A stretch of 64,000 bases of DNA, from contig NC_091131.1 in the NCBI RefSeq assembly GCF_040183065.1, forward strand, positions 11,723,300-11,787,299, in the 5' to 3' direction. Position numbers and translations under genes: made by a program. The notes under the pieces are model-generated. The model ran no database searches, was not told where the DNA came from, and worked only from the letters and a program-made list of their open reading frames with translations. Source of the stretch: Periplaneta americana (lineage: Eukaryota > Arthropoda > Insecta > Blattodea > Blattidae). Positions 35,001 through 47,000 of this stretch are shown here, piece after piece. How positions within the stretch are numbered: the first letter of the stretch is position 1; every line of letters starts with the position of its first letter.

Positions 35001-38000
35001 AATCCTGACATGACTGAAAATTCTCTATGGATTTCAAATCGTTCCCTGTTTGAAGTTTGGGGATTTATGAGACCCTGCCATAAAAAAGCAATTTCATACG
35101 TAACATTCCTAACTACTCGGCAAATAGTTGATTTGTGGATCCTAACAAGATAACCCAAGACCGCCTGAAAAATTCCAACAGCATAAAATCTCAGCATTAT
35201 TAGAACTTGGTTCATAGGAGAAAGTGGAAGGTTTCGATTTGTCTGTCTGCATATATTTGTTTCAATTTTTGAAAGTAACAAAACACACGAATCCTTCCTA
35301 AATCTTTGCTAAAATTTTCTGTCATTATACATAAAAACAATTAATGTCTATCACGAAAACGCCTTCTTCTTAATAATATTTTTTTCATTCCAAAATTTCT
35401 TCATCAGAAGAATCCATTATGTCGAAAACAATATTGTTACGCTATAACTATTTACTATATAATTACAGTAACTGCATTATAAACAGAACAACATAAATAG
35501 CCTACTTAATCGATGATCAGTGACTTAACCAGCAAAAATCTGTTGATCATATCTGATGGAAGACTGATCTCCGATCAAACACTGATTGTTCTTTCTGCAA
35601 CAGAAATAGAACTGATGCCAATCAAACCCTCCTTGATTGCCAATCATATTTTGATCGGTGTTTCTGCAACCGGGCTTAAGGATTGATGTAAAGGCATGTC
35701 AATTTTTGTACTTACGTTAGTTTCACAATAAGCCGTCGAATAATATTATTCTTATGTAAAGCTGCTATAACGATTAACAATTGCTTAACATGTACCGATG
35801 TTCAATTGTTTCATTGATTCAAAAGATGGCTTTGATTGTGGCAATGCTTACTCTATTTCAACTATCAATTTAATTCGTTTAGAGGGCAGTGATTGTGATT
35901 GCCAACATTAGAACAAGATCGTCAAATCTCGACTTACCAAAGTCAAAGTCAGAGTCTCAGAAGTATTGTCTATGAATAGGACTTTTAACAAAGTTAAACT
36001 TTACTACGAAAGTCGACTTTGGGAAGTCTTCATCCAAAGTCTCATTTATGAATACGGCCCTAGGCGCACAGTAATCTGTACAGACATATGCTATGAGAAC
36101 CAAGGACCCGGGTTCGATCCCCGGCGCCGGAGCGAATTTTTCTCCTCAAATATTAATTGTCAATATTACAGATATTATTCTGTATGACAAATTAATTAAT
36201 CTATAATATAGGTAATATAATGTTTCTGAACACACAGTGAATGTACGTGATACAGTCATTAAATTCTAATACTGAGCGCATAGTGGCGTTGTGGTGCACT
36301 ATAGCGCATAGGTGGCGCCATGGTATGATACCTTGTCAGTTTCTCTCTCGACCCAACAAGAGACAGTTGAGTGCATGCACTGTAAGCAGAACTACGATCT
36401 TTGTTGTGACGGTGATTTGAATGCGCACGTCGGAACCCGAGATGTCACAGTTTGAGCAACGGGCAAACATCAAGTTCTGCCAGAAATTAGGCAAAACTGC
36501 TGCCGAAACGTTTCAAATGATGCAGAAAGTTTACGATGAGGACGCAGTGTTGTGTTTAGGTGGCACCGACGTTTTTTGCAAGGAAGAGACAGTTTGGAAG
36601 ATGATGTGCGTACTGGTCGGCCACAAACAATTCGAACTGAACGCAAGATCCAAGAAGTTGCAACGTTGGTGCGTGCTAACCGCTCCCAATCGGTAGACGA
36701 TATCGCAGCAACAGTAGGGGTCAGCCATGGTACTTGCTACAAAATTCTGTCTGATGACCTGAACATGTCTCGTGTTACCCAGCACAGTGCGCCACGAATC
36801 CTGTCGCAAGACCAACGTGATGATCGCATGACGATTTGTGCTGACGATGATCCGACGTTTCTCAACCGGATAATAACTGGAGACGAAACTTGGTGTTTCC
36901 TTTACGATCCGCAACTTAAACGACAATCCGCCACCTGGAAAACGCCGTTATCACCACGACAGAAAAAACCGCGACAAGACAGGTCAAAAGGCAAGGTGAT
37001 GCTTGAACTGTTTTTTGATTCAAATGGAATTGTTCACATGGAATTCATCCCAGAAGGTGCAACTGTGAACAAAACTCGCTACAAAGAGATCCTTGGCCGT
37101 TTACGAGATTCAATTCGCCGTAAGCGACCTGAGCTATGGCGTACAAAGAATTGGCTGTTGCTACATGACAACGCCCCTGCACATCGCTCTGTCCTTGTCC
37201 AAGAGGAACTTGCAAGACAACAGGTGACAGTTCTTCCACACCTTCCGTACTCACCTGATCTCGCACCATGCGATTTTTTTCTCTTTCCTCGCATGAAAGC
37301 AACCCTACGTGGGCGTAGATTTCATTCTTCCGAAGAGGTCAAGAGAAGCCATACGGGACCTTCCTGCCAACATCTTTCAACGGTGCTTCCAGCAGCTATA
37401 CCAACGTTGGCAAACGTGCATAACGGCCAACGGAGACTATTTTGAGGGAGGATGTGATTCTGTTTAAATGTACGCCGTGTTATGCAGCATCTTGTGATAC
37501 ATCCAGATTCCTGTGGGAGCCCACCCTCCAGGCGTCAAGTCTTAGAACTTAATGACTGTACCACGTATGTTAATGAGGCGTTATTGTTTTGTCGATCATC
37601 TCGCGACCCCCAATTTGGGACTTACCTGACGTTCCTCACCTCGCACGTGCTCAGGCCTCTCAGCTTCATGTCCCTCAGATCCATGCTCAGACTCACAGGA
37701 CGATTCCGTCCTTGCTCGATCGTGATTCTGGTAATGTCCAGAGGGTCAGTGGGCAGCAGATGAAGACTAGGGATTCCTGAATTGCAGTAAATATTTATTT
37801 AGCTCTTCGTTCTTTTGTTGTAGAATATTCTGGGTCGTCTGCAGTCTCTTCGGTCTCGTATTCACCGTAGGTAAGTAGTCAGTGTGTTCTCATTAGTGTT
37901 TGACTTACACGTACTGCACGTCAGTGTAGAGTTGAAAGCTGGACTTCATAGAATAAGAAAACATGTTATAAAAATACGTTTTTAGGTACGGAGCAACTTG

Positions 38001-41000
38001 GGGTGCCGACTTATGAACTTAAGTTAGCAGTAAGTTAAACAAGAAACATGGAAGAGAATTACAGACTGATCCGTTTGGGTATACTTACTTACAAATGGCT
38101 TTTAAGGAACCCGGAGGTTCATTGCCGCCCTCACATAAGCCCGCCATCGGTCCCTATCCTGAGCAAGATTAATCCAGTCTCTATCATCATATCCCACCTC
38201 CCTCAAATCCATTTTAATATCATCTTCCCATCTACGTCTCGGCCTCCCCAAAGGTCTTTTTCCCCTCCGACCTCCCAACTAACGCTCTATATGCATTTCT
38301 GGATTCGCCCATACGTGCTACATGCCCTGCCCATCTCAAACATTTGTATTTAATGTTCCTAATTATGTCAGGTGAAGAATACAATGCGTGCAGCTCTGTG
38401 TTTTGTAACTTTCTCCATTCTCCTCTAACTTCATCCCTTTTAGCTCCAAATATTTTCCTAAGAACCTTATTCTCAAACAACCTTAATTTCTGTTCCTCTC
38501 TCAAAGTGAGAGTCCAAGTTTCGCAACCATACAGAAGAACCGGTAATATAATTGTTTTATAAATTCTAACTTTCAGATTTTTGGACAGCAGACTAGATGA
38601 CAAAAGCTTCTCAACCGAATAATAACACGCATTTCCCATATTTATTCTACGTTTAATTTCCTCCTGAGTGTCATTTATATTTATTTATTTATTTATTATT
38701 TTGCTAATAATTATAACATAACATATATTACATATAGAAAAAACTTTAGCTCGCCCCTGAAAGAGGAGAACTCGTGCTCAGGGGCGGATTCCTGGATTGA
38801 AATTAATAAGTATACAGTACAATTTGTCTTACGTCTACTATGCAATTATAGTATATACTGTAAATTTAAATTTACAATTTTTCAATTTTTATAAAATCCA
38901 TACGTAACTTTTTAAATGTAATACTAGAACTATTAGAATTGACAAGATTAGGATATTTAAATATAAATTTGTTATATATTCTTGGCCCTAAATTATTACT
39001 ATGATTAAATACTGTAACAGTGTTGCATTTTGGTTCAGACAATCTTAAAGAATTCATACCTTTTGTTTCATAACTTTGAGAATACAATTCAAAATTATTT
39101 CGATTTTTATGTATGAATTTTATTAATACAAAATAATAAATTTGTCTTACGTTAAGTACATTAAAGTCTAAAAACAAATTTTGAGATGGAAAATCAATAG
39201 GTTTATGAAGACATATTTTAATTATTTTCTTCTGTAATAAATAAAGTGGATTAAAATTGGATTTAAATGAGCTACCCCATCCTATAATTTCATACATAAT
39301 TACCGATTGAAATAAAGTTAAATATATTGTGCGTAATAAACTTATTGACAAGTAATTCCTCATTAAAACAAAATAATATGCTATTTTACGTAATTTGTCA
39401 CTGTTGGTCCAAGATATTTGAATTTTTCCACCTTTTCGAAAGATAAATCTTAGAGTCCTGTAAAAATTGTGAGGTAACACGAAGAATATGAATGCAATAT
39501 CCACCACGCACTGGAAGCGGAAGATTTGGCGAGTCAGTTCATACTCATAGTGCTCTAACACTATGTAACCTTTACAAGACGTCATGTTTCAGGTTGTAGT
39601 AATTGCTGTAAATCCGCATTGCGATGAATTAAGTTCAATATTTCCTCCATGCGTTTGCACTGTTTTTACTTACCGTCCTTCATAACTCGAATTGCCTTCT
39701 GGATGGCTGAGCGCAAGCACGTGTTGATGTTGGGATCATTTCTCTTGCATATGTCGAATTCTGGAGCTGAAAAGAGGATAGAAAGAGTGTGCAGAACCCA
39801 GACAAAAGCTGTGTTCCCATAAACAGACAGATCAAAATAGATACAGTCCTCTTCGCAGATGACCAGATTCTATTGGTCACTTGAGAAGGTATCTCCAAAA
39901 AATACTATATTCGTTAAATACAGTTGAAAAAGACAATAATATGATCATTTCTGTAGAAAAGTTCAAAGTTATGGCTTTTAAAGGCAAATACCCAACAAGA
40001 AGTAAAATCTGTATTGAAAATAGAATCCTAGAACAAGTGAACACATTTACCTATTTAGGGTACCATCTTTTATGTGAAAAAGGAAAGGATATCGATTCTA
40101 AAATAACTAATTTTGTTAAACTTATCAGCATTATCAATTCAGTTTTCAAACCTAATTTAGTACAAAAACGTACAAGATGAAAGATGTACAACTTTTAGCA
40201 CGACCTACTTTAGTCTATGGATTAGAAACCTGGACTCTGACAAAAAAGATGTTCAATGTATAGCTACTAAACCAGACCTGCAGAACTGTAGCTCCTCAGA
40301 GCTACTGCTTTACTCCCCTTTCTTACCCCACCCACCTTTTTCTACCAGGTTCTAGTTACGCTCGGCTGCATCAACATTCATTCTCGCGGCGGCAGGTATA
40401 CAATACTCTAGCAAGAATTACAAATGAACAGATAATAAAACCCTTAGGAACATACTTTAGAAGGTAAGAGAAAAATGAATGAGGGAAATAAATAAATTAA
40501 AAAATATGTAAAATAAATTTAAAAATGTATGTGTGCATATAATGTAAGAAAGTCTACTTATGTATATATCGACCTATTATTAGTAAAGCCGATTAAATCC
40601 ACGTTTTGTGTAAACTAAGTTAAGTACAGTCCCTGACTTGTCTTTCCGTGCTCTGTATTCTATTAAAATGAAATAAGTCCGAAATGTTGCATGAACGCAA
40701 CAAACCAATTACTTTATTTGAACAATTTATTACGGTTTTTCGTGCATTAATAAAGTTTTAATTCCTGTTTTTACAAAACTTGTATTACTTACTGGTCTTA
40801 ACTGGGTTTACTATTAATAGGACGATTAAATAATTTGTAGATTGATAAGTGAGTGATAGCTATATGACCGGATATCAATGCTGTCATTCAACATTGTAAC
40901 CCACTCCAGCTAGATAAATAAATAAATAAATAAGTAAATAAATAAATAAATGAATGAATGAATAAATGAATAAATGAATGAATGAATAAATGAATAAATG

Positions 41001-44000
41001 AATAAATGAATAAATGAATAAATGAATAAATGAATAAATGAATAAATGAATAAATAAATAAATAAATAAAAATATATAAATAAATACACAATACGCGTTC
41101 TGCAGTTTAAAGAGAACTGGAACATGGCAAAATCTAAACCCGTAAAGAAATACTACTTCCAAAGGAAATGGGAATATGATTAATTTGTTGAAGAGGAAAG
41201 AATTGCTTGTTTACTGTGTCCCATCCAATTTATTTCTACTCGTCATTTCAATATTAAACCACATTTCAACAAAGCCCATATTAAGAATTATGGAATGCAC
41301 AAACTTTCGGGTAAGTTCATTATTACGAACTGTATATGGATTATTTGTTTATATACTGTAAAATTAAGGACGTCACTCGTTGTACTCATTTTGAATTGAA
41401 ATTAATAGTGACTTTCAATTTTCATTACTTAAATGCTATAAATTTATGTTTCCGTAGGTGATGTCAGGAGGAAAGTTTTCGAAAATCTAAAATAGGTTAA
41501 GTGCAAAGAAATTTCAAAGAAACTACCGTCAGGAAATCTAGCATAATTGTAAACCTTGAAACGAGATAACGCATTATAAATACAATGAATTTATTACAAT
41601 CCTTTTTGAAAATTACATGCCGCCACTGATGGCCAGAGAATGTAAACAACTCTACGCGGAAGTCAATCATCCCCAATAGAAGTGGAGTGAGGCTGACGTC
41701 ATATTTCCCCTACTTACTAGTTCTGCAGGCCTGTACTAAACGAAATGAGATTCATGATGAAAACGGCGGTGTGCACATTTTGGTATAGGAAACGAAATAC
41801 AGAAAGTTGGAAGAATTGAACGTCCAACTTATATTATTATTTTTTTTTTCAAAACTACAGAATGAATTGGAAACAGCATGTCGAGAGAATTCCAACAGAA
41901 AGATGACCAAAGGCAGTGTTTCATTACCGCCCTTCTGGACAACGATCTGTTGGAAGACCATTGAAAAGATGGATGGCATAAGACTGTTGAGACCGCTCTA
42001 GGTCTAGTTTTTGAATTGGACGATGATGATTTATATGGTATTATTACATTAACACTGTTTAAGGGGAGAGGATGGTATTTTTTTGGTGAAAATGAGTACA
42101 TTTTCAAAAAAAAAATATTTAAAAAGCCCTGTGATATGTGTGGAATGCATAGCATAACATTTTGTGGTATTTGTGCCATTATCGGATGCTGAGACGTCAT
42201 TTTAAAACTTCCTGCGCTATGGATTTTTAAATCACACGCCCGCTTTTATCGGTTTCCAGTAACTTCATTTTTTTTTTTTGCTACATTGGCAGAAAAAAAT
42301 GGATATAATTTCTGAACTATTAAAGATACATGCATGAAATTTAGAACACACATCCTTTAGACTATTAGGAAACTTTTCTCTGTAACAGAATTTTGTTAAT
42401 TGATTTCATTTTAAAAATACGTCCGTTTGTTTGCAATAAAGCAACTCAGAAAATTGTTATTAAATTTTAATTATTTTACAAACGTACGGACTAATATCAA
42501 AATTCTGTTACAGACAGTTTGTAGAACATGCTTTTGCAAATACATTGCAAAAAACCGTTTGAATCTGTCTTTAGAAACGGTTTAGATATATCGGTTTTAG
42601 TACAATCCTGCGTTAGGTATATTTTTTTTTTTCAAATTTGGGCCCCCAAATAATTTTTTTTTTTTTTCAAATTTTTTTATTTGGTTGAGTTGCCACAGCT
42701 ATGAGCTCTCTACATACAAAAAATAATATTTTACACCAAATAGGAAAAAAGTTTTAAAAAATACCGTCCTCTCCCCTTAACTTAAAAATACGTACATACC
42801 CAAGGGTCACGCAAGTTGATCCCTAGTCGACTTTGGGTCTCTACCAAATAAAGTTCACAAACCCCGGAAAGACTTACAAGATAAATTTCTTCGTAGAATA
42901 TTTAATGTAACTCTCTTTCTTTATTTGTTTTTTTTTTATGTCAAACACAGACACGTTTGCCTTGTCAGTTATTAGGCCTATGGTTGCACATTTGCAATGT
43001 GGCTTGGTAATTTTCGTGAACTGGTTTTTACATGCATTTCAATTGCAGTTAATTATAGTTGTCGCTGCATAACTGGTTTCCGGCTGCAGGCTGCAGTCTT
43101 AAGGACGGTCATTCTAGTATCAGAATTCCAGTTCGTGTGCCAACGAGAAAGTGATCCACCTTGAGACTGTGATGAGTTCAGCGTGTTCCGACTGAGATAG
43201 TGCATTGCTAATTAGGCCAGGATTCGTATGGAAACGCCTATTTTTACTTGCCAGTTGAAAGTCATGTAAAAACAAAAACATTTTATACATGTTCTGAACG
43301 TCTGCGATGACTTGAGACGAGAATTTCATGCAGTATAAAATCCCAAAATATGCATTCATGCACTGTCAAACTATGAAACATGCACGATGAAGCGAAAAAT
43401 ACATTAAACTTACTTACTAACTTAATTACTTATTTACTTACTTACTTACTTACTAACTTACTGGCTTTTAAGGAACCCGGAGGTTCATTGCCACCCTCAC
43501 ATAAGCCCGCCATTGGTCCCTATCCTGAGCAAGATTAATCCAGTCTCTATCATCATATCCCACCTCCCTCAAATCCATTTTAATATTATCCTTCCATCTA
43601 CGTCTCAGCCTCCCCAAAGGTCTTTTTCCCTCCGACCTCCCAACTAACACTCTATATGCATTTTTGGATTCGCCCATACGTGCTACATGCCCTGCCCATC
43701 TCAAACGTCTGGATTTAATGTTCCTAATTATGTCAGGTGAAGAATACAATGCGTGCAGCTCTGCGTTGTGTAACTTTCTCCATTATCCTGTAACTTCATC
43801 CCTCTTAGCCCCAAATATTTTCCTGAGAACCTTATTCTCAAACACCCTTAACCTATGTTCCTCTCTCAGAGTGAGAGTCCAAGTTTCACAACCATAATGA
43901 ACAACCGGTAATATAACTGTTTTATAAATTCTAACTTTCAGATATTTTGACAGCAGACTGGATAATAAAAGCTCCTCAACAGAATAATAACAGGCATTTC

Positions 44001-47000
44001 CCATATTTATTCTGTGTTTAATTTCCTCCCGAGTATCATTTATATTTGTTACTGTTGCTCCAAGATATTTGAACTTCTCCACCTCTTCGAAAGATAAATT
44101 TCCAATTTTTATATTGCCATTTCGCACAATATTTCCGTCACGAGACATAATCATATACTTTGTCTTTTCAGGATTTACTTCCAAACCTATTTCTTTACTT
44201 GCTTCCAGTAAAATCCTCGTGTTTTCCCTAATCATTTGTGGATTTTCTCCTAACATATTCACGTCATCCGCATTGACTAGCAGCTGATGTAACCCGTTCA
44301 ATTCCAAATCCTCTCTGTTATCCTGGACTTTCCTAATGGCATACTCTAGAGCAAAGTTAAAAAGTAAAGGTTATAGCGCATCTCCTTGCTTTAGCCCGCA
44401 GTGAATTGGAAATACATCTGACAGAAACTGACCTATACGAACTCTGCTGTACGTTTCACTGAGACACATTTTAATTAATCGAACTAGTTTCTTGGGAATA
44501 CCAAATTCAATAAGAATATCATATAAAACTTCTCTCTTAACCGAGTCATATGCCTTTTTGAAATCTATGAATAACTGATGCACTGTACCCTTATACTCCC
44601 ATTTTTTCTCCATTATCTGTCGAATACAAAATATCTGGTCAATAGTTGATCTATTACGCCTAAAACCACACTGATGATCCCCAATAATTTCATCTACATA
44701 TGGAGTTAATCTTCTCAAAAGAATATTGGACGAAATTTCGTACTAATTATATGCATGATTAAGCTAAATCATTTCCGGACACATGTTGTAATGAACTATT
44801 TTGATTGTCTACATGTGGGAAATAGATACCTGAAATTATGCCCCGTATTTTTGAAACACCCTGTATATCTTAATGTCGTCTATCATCTGATATAATCTTT
44901 TACCCCGAATTCATCTCCCCTTCACCATTCCTTCCAGTGTATCCTTTAGTATGCAGTTTCTTCTCAGCCAGTGACCCAACCAATTCCTTTTCCTCTTCCT
45001 TATCAGTTTTAACATCATTCTTTCTTCACCCACTCTTTTCAACACAGCTTCATTTCTTATTCTGTCTGACCACTTCACACATTCCATTCTTCTCCATATC
45101 CACATTTCAAATGCTTCTATTCGCTTCTCTTCATTTCGTCGTTATGTATATATTTCTGACCCCACACTCCATACAAAGCACTTCTCTAGTTTCTTCCCTA
45201 ATTCTTTCTCGAGAGTTCAGGAGAAGATGCTCCCTTTTCTATTGAAAGCTTATATTTCTAAGCCCTCTTGGCCATAGTGCCTCCTCCCGTAAATTCAATT
45301 CATTTCAATTCAATAATTTTGGAAGTCTCCCCTGCTCATTCTTTGTACTATGTGCTGTATATGGTTCTTCACTATTGTTGTTGATAATGCTGAATTTCTA
45401 TAATTATACAAGGAACTTGTAATTTTTTTGTCGGATGTCTATATTTCATTGTTGGTAGAATATTGATGATGGTGATGATGATGATGATGATGATGATTAT
45501 TATTATTAATATTATTATTACCACCATCAACGCCATAATCATCGTGTTTACTGTTATTATTTGCATAAAAATAAAACTATGGTATCCACTCCCATCGTAA
45601 TTTGGAATGTAAAAAATAAAAATTTGTTGGTGAAGAGAGCAATGACCTGCTACGGCCTATTGCGCTAACCTTCAAGCTAGTCGCATTCTCAAACCCACAC
45701 CGGCTGACTACACTAAGGTTCGCTGCGTACCCAGGTGTCGAGGAGGCAATCCCCCCTCGTCCCTAGGCCAGCCCCCTCCGTGCGTCGCCAGCCGGGCGAT
45801 CGGGGAATGCTATGGAATGATGACGAAATGGAGAAATGGTGACGTAATCATGTAAATGCCTAATATGGGGGAAAACGGGAGAACCCCGAGAAAAACCCCA
45901 ACTGCGACCTTGTCCGCACGAGTGTCACTATATCCCAGCCTGACCAGGACTCGAACCCGGGCCGCCTGCGTGACAGATCAGAGGCCTGACCACTCAACCA
46001 CCGCAGGGGTTGACTTCCAAAATTAACTTTCGCATGTGGACCAATAGGACATAGAGATCAGGGAGGACAGAGATATCGGCGGAGGCTCAAGGCCATCTTT
46101 CTTAGAATACCTACACAGATCTCATGGTCTGACCCACGAATCTCAAGATATTGATGAACAAGTACTCATGTTTCGGAAGATATTAATTTATTATACTTTT
46201 TTCTTGTTTTGGTCAGTATTTTCGCACCCTCGTCTCTCGGTAAACGGCTAACGCTATGTTGACGTCATCGATGAAAGAGCCAATCAGAGCCCTTCACCTC
46301 ACGTTATTTCAGCAGCGGATCCGCTATCTCTAGCCAGATAACGCAGAAGTGACGAAATTTACCGTAAGCCTGATTCGGTGTTAAAACATGGCATCTAATT
46401 TGAGACTTTATCACTGTGGTTGATATTCGTCTACTTAGAACAGCTCAACACAGATAAATTATTCAGGCCGAAGTACAAGAAGGCTCACGAAATAATTTTT
46501 CATTGAAATTTCAACAGACAAAAGGTTAAATTTGAGTACTCCGCCAAACGAAAACCTTGTTTTGTTCAACTCGCCGTAACTCGGAAACCAGTAAAGATTT
46601 TGAGTTGCGACCACTTTTAAAGGTAATTTACATTTTTCCTCAAGATTTCTCTCGATTAAACCCCAATCTAAAGTGAAAAATAAAAAAGTTTGCCGCTTAC
46701 CTACTTTTGAAGAAGAAGAAAATGTCTATTCTGAATAGATCACTTCGAAGTTAGTACTTTTTCCTCACTTAAAAAAAATCATTTCGATTATTTTTCCGGA
46801 CTGCCTCCGTAGTCTCTTGGGCAGCATGCTGGCTTCCAGATCTGGAGGTCCTGGGTTCTAGTCCCGGGCTCGGCTCTCGGTGAATTTTTCTTGAAGACGA
46901 AAAATTGCCTGGGTGTCTAAGGTCTGAAAATTTGTATGAATGTGAGTGTGATTGTGAGTTTGCCGGGTTAATATTAATCAGCCAATCTTCAAAACTGTAA

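Larger units (their letters stand above)
33430..36060. mobile_element. Possible larger DNA element with diverged inverted ends, hosting the Harbinger
   Basis: The left end (CCTATTCACAGTCGACACTT near 33477) and the reverse-complemented right end (CCTATTCATAGACAATACTT near 35960) are similar. Both are rich in GACTTTGACTTT-like sequence. The similarity is partial and no target duplication is visible. Confidence 0.3.
40273..41733 (+). mobile_element. hAT element with 8-bp target duplication
   Basis: Ends CAGACCTGCAGAACT and (reverse complement of right) CAGGCCTGCAGAACT are flanked by TACTAAAC at 40265-40272 and 41734-41741. It keeps one transposase exon and a long AATAAATG microsatellite. It lies in takeout A intron 1. 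Confidence 0.9.
39790..42030 (+). pseudogene. LINE reverse-transcriptase fragment, split by a hAT insertion
   Basis: The plus strand has [15 protein letters not shown] (a FADD catalytic box), then [33 protein letters not shown] and [12 protein letters not shown], up to about 40264. The C-terminal part ([14 protein letters not shown], then [14 protein letters not shown]) continues at 41742-42030. The frame is broken repeatedly. The element at 40273-41733 is inserted between the two halves. Confidence 0.7.

Noticed and set aside
38872-39585. A 237-codon protein gene on the minus strand
   Set aside because: The frame is a chimera: a CR1-like LINE tail, a piece of RTE-like LINE and unrecognised sequence read through by chance.
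40884-41162. Phe/Ile/Tyr/Leu-rich membrane-like frames
   Set aside because: They are produced in three frames by the AATA/AATG microsatellite inside a hAT element.
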